From Campylobacter armoricus (GTDB lineage Bacteria > Campylobacterota > Campylobacteria > Campylobacterales > Campylobacteraceae): a DNA stretch of 64,000 nucleotides. Each line of letters starts with the position of its first letter. Position 1 is the first letter of the stretch. This document shows, piece after piece, positions 28,347-36,476 of the stretch. Where the stretch lies: assembly GCF_013372105.1 (NCBI RefSeq), contig NZ_CP053825.1, positions 124,001 through 188,000 of the forward strand. Direction: 5' to 3'. The position numbers were made by a program, and so were the translations under genes. The notes below the pieces were generated by a model. It did no database searches. It saw only the letters and a list, made by a program, of their open reading frames with translations, and had not been told where the DNA came from.

Positions 28347-29545
28347 TGAAAAAAATATTGATGTTATTATTTTTTTGTTCGATATTATTTGGACAAGATG
28401 CGACAATTTCTGTTGTAAATAAAGGTATACAATTGCCTAAAATTTATATTAAAGATCAATCCAAACTTAATGATTTAGATCTTAAAAAAAGTTTTTATAA
28501 TATGCTATCTAATGACATTAAAGTAAGTTCAAATTTTGAATTAATCCAAGATGAAAAGCAAAGTGATTATATTTTTTCTTATACTTTAAATAAGAATGGA
28601 AAACTTTTAGATATTGATGTAGAAATTTTAGCTGCAGGTGAAACTAAAACAAGATTTTATGAACAAATTTTATCTATAGAGGAATATCCTTTTTTAGCAC
28701 ATAAAAGTATTGTTCAAATGGTAAAAAAATTAGGCTTTGCACCAGTTGATTGGATGGATCATAAAATTTTAATAGCTAGAACTCAAGGTAATAAACAAAG
28801 CGATATTTTATTAGCTGATTATACTTTAACCTATCAAAAAGTATTAATTTCAAAAGGTTTAAATCTATTTCCTAAGTGGGCAAATAAAGAACAGGATGCT
28901 TTTTATTTTACAGCTTATGAAGATGAAATTCCAACACTTTATAAGTATAATATAAAAAATAAGAATATTATAAAAATCATTTCAAGTAAAGGCATGATAG
29001 TTGCTTCTGATGTTAGTGATGATGGTAAAAAAATACTTCTTACTATGGCGCCAAAAGATCAGCCAGATGTATATTTATATGATATAGGTACAAAAAATCT
29101 TATACAAATTACAAACTATACAGGAATTGATGTAAATGGTAATTTTGTAGATAATGATAAAAATATAGTCTTTGTATCCGATCGCTTGGGTTATCCAAAT
29201 ATTTTTATGCAAAATATGGATTCTAATTTAACACAGCAAGTAGTTTTTCATGGTAAAAACAATTCTTCGGTTTCTACTCATAAACATTATATGGTATATT
29301 CTAGTAGAGAAGCAAATCAAAGAGGGGTTTTTAATCTTTATTTAATGTCAACGCAAAGTGATTATATAAGACAGCTTACTGCAAATGGAAAAAATCTTTT
29401 TCCAAGATTTTCTAGTGATGGAGAAAGTGTAGTTTTTATTAAATACTTAGGCTCACAAAGTGCTTTGGGTGTGATAAGGATTAATGCAAATAAAGCATTC
29501 CATTATGGTTTAAAAGTTGGAAAAATTCAATCAATTGATTGGTAA
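28346..29545 (+). CDS. tolB: Tol-Pal system protein TolB
   Basis: 399 residues from ATG 28346, five bases after ACGGAG; a GTG one codon earlier is not needed. Signal peptide (MKKILMLLFFCSILFG), an N-terminal alpha/beta domain (to about 150) and a six-bladed propeller with repeats such as DGKKILLTMAPKDQPDVYLYDIGT and FPRFSSDGESVVFIKY. Periplasmic partner of Pal and TolA. Confidence 0.96.
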   Translation: MKKILMLLFFCSILFGQDATISVVNKGIQLPKIYIKDQSKLNDLDLKKSFYNMLSNDIKVSSNFELIQDEKQSDYIFSYTLNKNGKLLDIDVEILAAGETKTRFYEQILSIEEYPFLAHKSIVQMVKKLGFAPVDWMDHKILIARTQGNKQSDILLADYTLTYQKVLISKGLNLFPKWANKEQDAFYFTAYEDEIPTLYKYNIKNKNIIKIISSKGMIVASDVSDDGKKILLTMAPKDQPDVYLYDIGTKNLIQITNYTGIDVNGNFVDNDKNIVFVSDRLGYPNIFMQNMDSNLTQQVVFHGKNNSSVSTHKHYMVYSSREANQRGVFNLYLMSTQSDYIRQLTANGKNLFPRFSSDGESVVFIKYLGSQSALGVIRINANKAFHYGLKVGKIQSIDW

Positions 29546-29570
29546 GATATAAAAATATCATTTTTTTTGT

Positions 29571-29576
29571 TATAAT
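29571..29576 (+). promoter_or_regulatory. TATAAT box for pal
   Basis: TTTTTGTTATAATTAAA gives TATAAT at 29571-29576, 34 bases before the pal ATG. pal is an abundant lipoprotein and may need this extra promoter besides read-through from tolB. Confidence 0.6.
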
Positions 29577-29609
29577 TAAATATTATTTTTAATAAAAAAG
29601 GGGAAAGTA

Positions 29610-30095
29610 ATGAAAAAAATCATTTTTGCTTCAATTACTGCGTTTGCTGTTATTGTCAGTGGTTGTGCTACAAAAAATACAAGTGTAAGTAGCTCAAGTA
29701 GTGTTGATAGTTCTAAAGGAAGTGGTGGTTCAGATAGATTTGAAAATCTTGAGTCTTTAAATTCTATTGCTAATGTGTATTTTGATTTTGATAAATTTGA
29801 TGTTAGAAAAGATATGCAAAAAGTAATTGCTAATAATGCAGAAATATTTAATAAAGAAGCTTCTAATGCTACAATTGTAGTTGAAGGAAATTGTGATGAA
29901 TGGGGAACTGATGAATATAATCAAGCTTTAGGATTAAAAAGAGCAAAATCAGTAAAGGAATCTTTAGTTGCTCAAGGTGTTAGTGCGGATAGAATTAGCG
30001 TAAAAAGTTATGGTGAGACTAATCCTGTATGTACTGAAAGAACTAAAACTTGTGATGCACAAAATCGTCGTGCAGAATTTAAATTAGCAAAATAA
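29610..30095 (+). CDS. pal: Peptidoglycan-associated lipoprotein Pal (Omp18)
   Basis: 161 residues. Lipobox VSGCA near residue 20, a Ser/Gly-rich linker (VSSSSSVDSSKGSGGSD) and a C-terminal OmpA domain: YFDFDKFDVRKDMQ, VVEGNCDEWGTDEYNQALGLKRA and NRRAEFKL. It ties the outer membrane to peptidoglycan and is a known Campylobacter antigen. GGGGAAAG precedes the ATG. Confidence 0.97.
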   Translation: MKKIIFASITAFAVIVSGCATKNTSVSSSSSVDSSKGSGGSDRFENLESLNSIANVYFDFDKFDVRKDMQKVIANNAEIFNKEASNATIVVEGNCDEWGTDEYNQALGLKRAKSVKESLVAQGVSADRISVKSYGETNPVCTERTKTCDAQNRRAEFKLAK

Positions 30096-30106
30096 GCTTT
30101 ATAATA

Positions 30107-31096
30107 ATGAAAAAAAAATTATTATCCGTAGCTCTTTTGGGAGCTACTTTTTTATATGCTGAAATTTCAGCATTTGATGCAGGAAAAGTAGATACAAAAA
30201 CACCTTATGGATTAACTCAAAATGAAAAATTACAATATGAAAATCAAGAACGATTAAAAGCTTTAAATGAATACTATACTAATTTAACTAGCAAATTAAA
30301 TACCGCAATAGAAAATATAGAAGGCTTACAAAGTGTAACAGAAGGTTTGAATGTTCAGTATTCTAAAGTTAATACAAAATTATTTTCATTAGAAGAAAAT
30401 CATCAAAATTTCGATACAAATATTACTCATGAAATTCAAAATTTGAGAGCTTATGTAGAAGAAAATAGACAAATTCAAGAAAAAAATCATCAAGAAATCC
30501 AAAAAATACTAAGTGAAATTACAACTTTAATTAATAAAATTAATGATGATTATGCATCTAAAGAAGATATGAATCAAAGTATAGCTTTTTTTCAATCAGA
30601 AATAGCTAAGGTGCAAAATCAAGCAAATGCTTCTAAAATTATTCCTATAGTTAATGATATGAATAAAACTCAAGAAAATATTCAAGAAGTAAATACAACG
30701 AATGTAGAAATAATTGAAAAAAAAGATGATAGTTGGAAAAAATTACAATCTAGTGAAATTTTACAGCAAGCAATTGTTGAAACGAATAAAAATCAATTTG
30801 AAAATGCAAAAGAAAAATTTGAGCATTTAATTAGCATACACTATAAACCGGCAAGATCTACATTTTGGCTTGGAGAAATTAGATATAAACAGCAAGACTA
30901 TGCCGGAGCTTTGGGATTTTATAAAAAAAGTTCAGCTATAAGTACAAAAGGTGATTATGTCCCAAAATTGCTTTACCATACTGCTATTAGTTTAGATAAA
31001 GTTGGAGATACTAAAAGTGCTAACAAATTTTATAAAGCACTAAAGACAGCATATCCTGATAGTCCTGAAGCAAAAGCTTCACCAGATAGAAAATAA
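30107..31096 (+). CDS. cpoB: CpoB/YbgF-like Tol-Pal accessory protein
   Basis: 329 residues with a signal peptide (MKKKLLSVALLGATFLYAE), a coiled-coil region (about 50-170, NTKLFSLEENHQNFDTNITH) and a C-terminal TPR domain (ENAKEKFEHLISIHYKPARS, ALGFYKKSSAIS, SANKFYKALKTAYPDSPEAKAS). This is the YbgF/CpoB layout at the end of the tol-pal operon; it coordinates PBP1b and Tol during division in E. coli. Confidence 0.9.
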   Translation: MKKKLLSVALLGATFLYAEISAFDAGKVDTKTPYGLTQNEKLQYENQERLKALNEYYTNLTSKLNTAIENIEGLQSVTEGLNVQYSKVNTKLFSLEENHQNFDTNITHEIQNLRAYVEENRQIQEKNHQEIQKILSEITTLINKINDDYASKEDMNQSIAFFQSEIAKVQNQANASKIIPIVNDMNKTQENIQEVNTTNVEIIEKKDDSWKKLQSSEILQQAIVETNKNQFENAKEKFEHLISIHYKPARSTFWLGEIRYKQQDYAGALGFYKKSSAISTKGDYVPKLLYHTAISLDKVGDTKSANKFYKALKTAYPDSPEAKASPDRK

Positions 31097-31118
31097 TTTA
31101 AGAGAGGATTTATAAAAA

Positions 31119-31703
31119 ATGGCTATAGAAAAAAATAGTGTAGTTTCAATGTTTTACGAGTTAAAAGATGCAAATACAAATGAAGTTTTAGAGTCAAATA
31201 TCTATGCTGAACCTATTTCTTTTATTTTAGGTAAAGGTCAAATTTTAGAAGGATTGGAAAATGAAATTCAAAAACTTAATGCTCCTTGTAATGCTGATAT
31301 CATAATAAAAAAAGAAAATGCTTTGGGTGAGTATGATGCAAATGCTTTGCAAACTTTACCAAAAGAGCAATTTGCTGGAATTGATTTACAAATTGGTATG
31401 GAGCTTTTTGGTGAAAGTGAAGATGGTAATACTGTCAGAGTTATAGTTAGAGAAATTACTGAGAATGAAGTTACCATTGATTATAATCATGCTTATGCGG
31501 GGAGAGATTTACTATTTTCACTAAATATTGTAGATGTAAGAGCTGCAAGTGAAGATGAAATTTTAACAGGAATAATTGCAGGTAGTAGAAGTTGTGGATG
31601 TGGCGGTGGAGGACATCATGATCACCATCACGGACATGGTGGCGGTGGATGTTGTGGTGGCCATGGAAATGGTGGTGGTTGCTGTGGAGGACACCATCAT
31701 TAA
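31119..31703 (+). CDS. slyD: SlyD-like FKBP prolyl isomerase with metal-binding tail
   Basis: 194 residues. FKBP/IF domain (1-150): VSMFYELKDANTNEVLESN, PISFILGKGQILEGLENEI and ITIDYNHAYAGRDLLFSLNI-type ending. The last 45 residues are almost only Gly, His and Cys (GCGGGGHHDHHHGHGGGGCC), a nickel/zinc-binding tail as in SlyD for hydrogenase or urease maturation. Its TAA overlaps the fabD ATG by one base (TAATG). Confidence 0.95.
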   Translation: MAIEKNSVVSMFYELKDANTNEVLESNIYAEPISFILGKGQILEGLENEIQKLNAPCNADIIIKKENALGEYDANALQTLPKEQFAGIDLQIGMELFGESEDGNTVRVIVREITENEVTIDYNHAYAGRDLLFSLNIVDVRAASEDEILTGIIAGSRSCGCGGGGHHDHHHGHGGGGCCGGHGNGGGCCGGHHH

Positions 31704-32623
31704 TGAATAGTGTATTTATTTTTCCAGGACAGGGCTCCCAAAGTGTTGGAATGGGACTTAGTTTTTATGAAAATTCATCTAAGGCAAAGAAATTGCTAGA
31801 TCATGCTAGTGAATATTGTAAAATTGATTTTAAACACTTGCTTTTTGAGAATAATGAAGATTTAAACAAAAGTGAATTTACACAAATGGCTATTGTGCTA
31901 AATTCATTAATGGCTTATGAAGCTTTAAGAGAACAAATTGATATAGAAGCGAAGTTTAGTTTGGGTCATTCATTGGGAGAATTTAGTGCTTTAGCGACGC
32001 AAGGTGCATTTGATTTTTTAGATGTAATTGCGCTTGTTAATAAACGCGGCCAATTTATGCAAGCGGATTGTTCTAAAATTGAAGCTGGTATGATGGTAGT
32101 TTTGGGACTTGAAGATAAAATTGCAGAAGAAATTTGTCAAAAAGCATTTAATGATGGAAAAAAAATTTTTGCAGCAAATTATAATTGTGATGGACAAATT
32201 GTATTAGCAGGTTTAAAACCTGACTTAACTACTTATGAAATCGAATTTAAAAATGCTGGTGCAAAAAGAACTATGCTTTTAAATATGAGTGTTGCAAGTC
32301 ATTGTCCGTTATTGAAAAATGCATCTTTAAAACTTACAAAAGAATTGGAACTTGTATTAAAAGATAATTTTAAGAGTGTGGTTTCAAATGTCAATGCTAA
32401 AGCATATAGTGATAAAAATCAAGCTTTGAAGCTTTTAAGTGAGCAACTTATTAGACCTGTTCTTTATAAACAAAGCATCGAGGCAATAGATGATGAAGTA
32501 GATTTTTATATTGAATTTGGTGCAAGTGTATTAAAGGGTTTGAATAAAAAAATTACTAAAAAGGAAACTTATGCTTTAAGTAAGATGGAAGATATTGATG
32601 AAATTTTAAAGGCGATTAAATGA
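31703..32623 (+). CDS. fabD: Malonyl-CoA:ACP transacylase
   Basis: 306 residues from ATG 31703. Motifs FPGQGSQSVGMG (7-18), the nucleophile in GHSLGE (Ser90), and VASHCPLL with the catalytic His. It loads malonate on acyl carrier protein for fatty acid elongation. A reading frame extends 18 codons upstream into the slyD tail, but those residues (mostly Trp) are not part of the protein. It overlaps mtnN by four bases. Confidence 0.97.
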   Translation: MNSVFIFPGQGSQSVGMGLSFYENSSKAKKLLDHASEYCKIDFKHLLFENNEDLNKSEFTQMAIVLNSLMAYEALREQIDIEAKFSLGHSLGEFSALATQGAFDFLDVIALVNKRGQFMQADCSKIEAGMMVVLGLEDKIAEEICQKAFNDGKKIFAANYNCDGQIVLAGLKPDLTTYEIEFKNAGAKRTMLLNMSVASHCPLLKNASLKLTKELELVLKDNFKSVVSNVNAKAYSDKNQALKLLSEQLIRPVLYKQSIEAIDDEVDFYIEFGASVLKGLNKKITKKETYALSKMEDIDEILKAIK

Positions 32624-33306
32624 AAATAGCTATTTTAGGAGCTATGCCTGAAGAGGTTACTCCTTTATTAGAAACATTAAAAGAATATCAAGCAATTGAA
32701 TATGCAAATAATACTTATTATCTTACAAAATATAAAAATCATGAATTAATCATTGCTTATTCTAAGATAGGAAAGGTTAATTCTACTCTTAGTGCAACTA
32801 TTATGATAGAAAAATTTAAAGCAGAACTTTTACTTTTTACAGGTGTTGCTGGAGCTTTTAATCCCAGTTTAGAAATAGGTGATTTAATCTATGCTACAAA
32901 ATTAGTTCAATATGATTTGGATATTACAGCTTTTGGACACCCATTAGGTTATGTTCCTGGTAATAAAATTTTTATAAAAACAGATGAAAAATTAAATAAT
33001 CTTGCTTTAGAAGTGGCTAAAGAGCTTGGCATTAGATTACAATCAGGTATTATTGCTACAGGTGATGAATTTATTTGTGATGAGAATAAAAAGTCAAAAA
33101 TTAGAGAAATTTTTAATGCAGATGCTTGCGAAATGGAAGGGGCTAGTGTAGCTTTGGTGTGTGATGCTTTGAAAATTCCTTGTCTTATTTTGAGATCAAT
33201 GAGTGATAAAGCGGGTGAAAAGGCTGAATTTGATTTTGATGAATTTGTAGAAAAATCAGCACAAATTTCGGCTAATTTTGTTTTGAAAATTTGTGAGAAA
33301 TTATGA
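32620..33306 (+). CDS. mtnN: MTA/SAH nucleosidase (also aminodeoxyfutalosine hydrolase)
   Basis: 228 residues. GAMPEEV (catalytic Glu11/12), VNSTLSATIMIEKF, FTGVAGAFNPSLEIGDL, CEMEGASVALV and RSMSDKAG (catalytic Asp). It removes adenine from methylthioadenosine and S-adenosylhomocysteine. In Campylobacter and Helicobacter the same enzyme is known to act in futalosine-type menaquinone synthesis on 6-amino-6-deoxyfutalosine. Overlaps neighbours by four bases on both sides. Confidence 0.95.
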   Translation: MKIAILGAMPEEVTPLLETLKEYQAIEYANNTYYLTKYKNHELIIAYSKIGKVNSTLSATIMIEKFKAELLLFTGVAGAFNPSLEIGDLIYATKLVQYDLDITAFGHPLGYVPGNKIFIKTDEKLNNLALEVAKELGIRLQSGIIATGDEFICDENKKSKIREIFNADACEMEGASVALVCDALKIPCLILRSMSDKAGEKAEFDFDEFVEKSAQISANFVLKICEKL

Positions 33307-34064
33307 TAAATCTTAGCAAAAAATTAATAAGAGAAGTTGCAAAAGCAAATGCTAAATTTTCTTTAATAAAAGATAATGATAAAGTCTTATTAGGACTTAG
33401 TGGTGGAAAAGACTCATTGGCTTTGGCACATCTTCTAAAGCGTATGCAAGTACATGCGCCTTTTAAATTTGAACTTAAAGCGGTAACTTTAAGTTATGGT
33501 ATGGGTGAAGATTATACTAAACTTCATAACCACTGCAAAGAATATGGTATTGATCATGAGGTGATTGATTCTAATATTTATGAAATTTCAGGTGATACTA
33601 TTAGAAAGAATTCAAGTTTTTGTAGCTATTTTTCAAGAATGAGACGAGGTGCTTTATATACCTATGCTTTAGAAAATAATTTTAATAAATTAGCTATAGC
33701 GCATCATTTAGATGATGCTGTTGAAAGCTTTTTTATGAATTTTATATATAATGGCTCTCTTAGAAGTTTAGCTCCAAAATATAAAAGCAAAAGAGGGGTA
33801 GAGGTTATTCGTCCTTTAATTTTTGTAAGAGAAAGACAATTAAGAGAAAATGCTATTACTAATGAATTAGAAGTAATTGGCAATGAATTTTGTCCTGGTA
33901 TGAAATTAAGTGAAAAAAATGTTAAATTTCCCCATGCAAGAGAAGAGGCTAAACAGCTTTTAGCAAATTTAGAAAAAGAAAATCCAAAATTATTTACAAG
34001 TTTAAAAACTGCATTTGAAAATATCCATACAGATAGTTTTTTTGTGGTCAAGGATAATGGCTAA
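33303..34064 (+). CDS. TtcA-like PP-loop tRNA thiolation enzyme, altered cysteine motif
   Basis: 253 residues of the adenine nucleotide alpha-hydrolase family: PP-loop LSGGKDSLAL (32-41), AIAHHLDDAVESFFMN and VIRPLIFVRE follow E. coli TtcA, which 2-thiolates cytidine 32 using a [4Fe-4S] cluster. However, the usual CSLCSRLRRG is CSYFSRMRRG here: Cys107 is kept but the second cysteine is Phe110. The third ligand seems kept as Cys197 in NEFCPG. Either the cluster is bound differently or the substrate differs. A TilS-like activity is less likely. Confidence 0.8.
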   Translation: MINLSKKLIREVAKANAKFSLIKDNDKVLLGLSGGKDSLALAHLLKRMQVHAPFKFELKAVTLSYGMGEDYTKLHNHCKEYGIDHEVIDSNIYEISGDTIRKNSSFCSYFSRMRRGALYTYALENNFNKLAIAHHLDDAVESFFMNFIYNGSLRSLAPKYKSKRGVEVIRPLIFVRERQLRENAITNELEVIGNEFCPGMKLSEKNVKFPHAREEAKQLLANLEKENPKLFTSLKTAFENIHTDSFFVVKDNG

Positions 34065-34569
34065 GCTTTTAGTTGTTGTTGATTATCAAAATGATTTTAT
34101 TGATGGTAGCTTGGGCTTTGAAGAAGCTACCAAGATAAAAGATAATATTCTTACTCTTTTAAAAAATCATCAAGGTGATATCGTTTTTACTTTCGATACA
34201 CACGATGAGAATTATTTAAAGACTCAAGAGGGAAAAAATTTACCTATTTATCATTGTATTAGAGATACTCTAGGTTGGAAAATGTCAAGTGATTTTGATG
34301 TGTATTTAGAAAAAGCAAAAAAAATCTTTTATAAGAATGCTTTTGGTAGCTTAGAATTAGCTAATTTTTTGAAAGAAAACTATTATGAAAGTATAGAATT
34401 TTGCGGTCTTGTTTCGCATATTTGTGTATTTAGCAATGTTATTTTAGCTCAAAGTGCAACTCCTAATTCTAAGATTACTTTATATAAAAACGCTACTGCA
34501 AGTTTTGACAAGCAACTGGAAAAAAGTGCTTATGAAATATTACAAGCTTATGGTGTAAAACTTTTATAA
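34057..34569 (+). CDS. Isochorismatase-like cysteine hydrolase
   Basis: 170 residues from ATG 34057, overlapping the TtcA-like gene by eight bases; an upstream in-frame start would add 14 residues from the other frame. The family triad is visible: Asp9 (VVDYQNDF), Lys93 (FYKNAFG) and Cys123 (GLVSHICVFSN). The segment FTFDTHDENYLKTQEGK is typical of nicotinamidase-related amidohydrolases. The substrate is uncertain; nicotinamide deamidation is a candidate. Confidence 0.85.
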   Translation: MAKLLVVVDYQNDFIDGSLGFEEATKIKDNILTLLKNHQGDIVFTFDTHDENYLKTQEGKNLPIYHCIRDTLGWKMSSDFDVYLEKAKKIFYKNAFGSLELANFLKENYYESIEFCGLVSHICVFSNVILAQSATPNSKITLYKNATASFDKQLEKSAYEILQAYGVKLL

Positions 34570-35184
34570 ATGCAAGGATTTATTTTACATACTCAAAGTG
34601 TAAAAGATGAAGATTTGATTGTCTATCTTTTAAGTGCTAAAAAAGTTATTAAAAGTTATAGATTTTATGGCATGAGGCATTCTAATATTTTAAGTGGTTA
34701 TAAAATAGATTTTGAGTTGGAAGAAAATTCTAGGTTTTTACCTAGATTAAAAGATGTTTTACATATAGGATTTTCTTGGATTTTAGATAGAGAAAAAATG
34801 TATTTTTGGCAAGAATTTATCAAACTTTTTTATTGGCATTTGAAAGATATTGAAGAAATTGATAAATTCTATTTTGAACTTTTGGAAGATTGTTCTAAAA
34901 GATTTGAAAAACAAGACTGCAAACGCGTGATTGTAGATGCTTATTTAAAGATTTTAAATCATGAAGGGCGTTTGCATAAAGAGTTTAATTGTTTTTTATG
35001 TGATGGGCGTATAAAAGAAAATGTGGTTTTAATAAGAGCTTTCTTACCTGCACATAACAATTGTTGTTTTGGTTATGAATTTAAAATTAATGATGTTTTG
35101 CAATTTTATGAAAGTTTTAATTCATCGCATTTTAACGATGAATATATTGATAAATTATATAAAATTATCAAAGAGGGTTTTTAA
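34570..35184 (+). CDS. recO: RecO-like recombination protein
   Basis: 204 residues, shorter than E. coli RecO. N-terminal OB-fold pattern MQGFILHTQSVKDEDLIVYLLSAKKVIKSYRFYGMRHS and a C-terminal helical part with a CxxC (FNCFLCDGR). It matches the divergent RecO of epsilonproteobacteria, which loads RecA with RecR. It starts right after the previous stop. Its 3' end overlaps the convergent small gene by 17 bases. Confidence 0.8.
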   Translation: MQGFILHTQSVKDEDLIVYLLSAKKVIKSYRFYGMRHSNILSGYKIDFELEENSRFLPRLKDVLHIGFSWILDREKMYFWQEFIKLFYWHLKDIEEIDKFYFELLEDCSKRFEKQDCKRVIVDAYLKILNHEGRLHKEFNCFLCDGRIKENVVLIRAFLPAHNNCCFGYEFKINDVLQFYESFNSSHFNDEYIDKLYKIIKEGF

Positions 35185-35488
35185 GAGTAAAATCATACAT
35201 CATAATAGCCTCTTGTCTTAATCTCGCAATAATATTTTGTGTATCAATGCGACTATTTTTTATAATATTTTCTTTACTATTTTTAATATCTTCTAGTAAA
35301 TTTCCAAGTTGTTTTTGAGAATTTTCCAAACAAGTGTTGATACATTTTGGTTGTTCTTGTTTTAAAATTTCTTCAAAATTTAAACTTTGATTATTAAGCT
35401 TTGAAGCATATGCTGCTAGATTATTTGCACTTGTTCTAATGCCACCTAATGATTTGTAAATCCCTTTTGAATTGATATGAGCTGCCAT
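35168..35488 (-). CDS. Small protein behind a sigma-54 promoter, possible flagellar component
   Basis: 106 residues, no signal peptide. The N-terminus AAHINSKGIYKSLGGIRTSANNLAAYASKLNNQ resembles the D0 helix of rod/hook proteins (a Leu/Ala-rich helix followed by a NNLA-type turn), and the C-terminus is another amphipathic helix (NIIARLRQEAIMMYDFTL). The middle is polar with two cysteines (CINTC). AAGGAA precedes the ATG. A sigma-54 element lies about 55 bases upstream, which in Campylobacter means the RpoN flagellar regulon. I do not recognise a named family. Confidence 0.65.
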   Translation of the reverse strand: MAAHINSKGIYKSLGGIRTSANNLAAYASKLNNQSLNFEEILKQEQPKCINTCLENSQKQLGNLLEDIKNSKENIIKNSRIDTQNIIARLRQEAIMMYDFTLKNPL

Positions 35489-35540
35489 GAACCTTCCTTG
35501 TTTTATGGTATCTCTTCATTCATATTGCTTGATATCTTAC

Positions 35541-35558
35541 AAGCAAAAATCATTCCTT
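35541..35558 (-). promoter_or_regulatory. Sigma-54 (RpoN) promoter, GG-N10-GC
   Basis: The minus strand reads AAGGAATGATTTTTGCTT: GG (35555-35556), ten bases, GC (35543-35544). This matches the Campylobacter consensus GGAA-N6-TTTGCTT almost fully. It overlaps the 3' end of dus and would start transcription near 35532, leaving a leader of about 45 bases before the ATG at 35488. Confidence 0.72.
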
Positions 35559-36476
35559 ATTGAAAAAATCATGAATATACTTACGCATTAATTCTATATC
35601 ATTAATACGATTAATCTGATCTCTAAAATTTGAAGCATCTTCATAGCCTTTAGAGTATTCATGTAAATGTTTTCTAAATATACTTATACCTTGTTCTTTG
35701 TAATGTTTTACCATTTCTTCAAAATGTGTAAATATAATTTTATTTTTCATGGTTTTGTCAATTTTTTTACCATGCTTAATTTCATAAAATATCCAAGGTT
35801 TTCCAATACTTGCGCGTCCTATCATCAAAGCATCGCTTTTAGTTATCTCAAATACTTTTTTAGCATTTTCCTCATTTATATCTCCATTTGCTACTAAAGG
35901 AATTTTGATATTTTCTTTGGCTAACGCTATAGCTTCATAATCTGCATTTCCACTATACATTTGTTTTCTAGTTCTTCCATGCATGCTGATAAAATCAACC
36001 CCAGCATTTTCACAAGCTTTAGCTATAATGACAGGATTTTTTTTATCAAATCCTAGTCTTACTTTTACACTAGTTAATTTTTTATTGCTAGTTGTTTTTA
36101 TGGTTTCTAAAATTTTTTTTAATTTATCAAGATCTTGCAAAAGCGCACTGCCTGCACACTGTTTGATGACTTTATTTACAGGACAACCACAATTAAAATC
36201 AATTCCATCTATAAAATCAAAATGATTTAGAATTTCTACTGCTTTTTGGATAATACTTTCATCAGATCCTGCAAGTTGAACTATATAAGGTTTTTCAAGT
36301 TCAGCTTTTTCTAGCATTTTAAGGGTTTTTGAACTCTCATATACTAAAGCATTAGAACTTATCATTTCACTAACTGTCACATCAGCTCCAAATTGTTTAA
36401 CTAGATTTCTTAAAGGTAAATCTGAAAATCCAGCCATAGGAGCTAAAAATAAAGGTTTTTTGCTGAAATCTATCAT
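35550..36476 (-). CDS. dus: tRNA-dihydrouridine synthase (DusB-like)
   Basis: 308 residues. FMN-binding TIM barrel: LAPMAGFSDLPLR, catalytic-cysteine loop FNCGCPVNKVIKQCAGSALLQD, VKVRLGFD, MHGRTRKQMYSG, VANGDI and MIGRASIGKPWIF. It reduces uridines in the D-loop of tRNAs. C-terminal helical domain contains HLHEYSKGYEDASNFRDQI. It overlaps the upstream unknown gene by four bases. Confidence 0.94.
   Translation of the reverse strand: MIDFSKKPLFLAPMAGFSDLPLRNLVKQFGADVTVSEMISSNALVYESSKTLKMLEKAELEKPYIVQLAGSDESIIQKAVEILNHFDFIDGIDFNCGCPVNKVIKQCAGSALLQDLDKLKKILETIKTTSNKKLTSVKVRLGFDKKNPVIIAKACENAGVDFISMHGRTRKQMYSGNADYEAIALAKENIKIPLVANGDINEENAKKVFEITKSDALMIGRASIGKPWIFYEIKHGKKIDKTMKNKIIFTHFEEMVKHYKEQGISIFRKHLHEYSKGYEDASNFRDQINRINDIELMRKYIHDFFNKE

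Noticed and set aside
31649-31702. Upstream extension of fabD with a Trp-rich leader
   Set aside because: These codons are the slyD Gly/His/Cys tail read in another frame; the family start MNSVFIFPGQG is at 31703.
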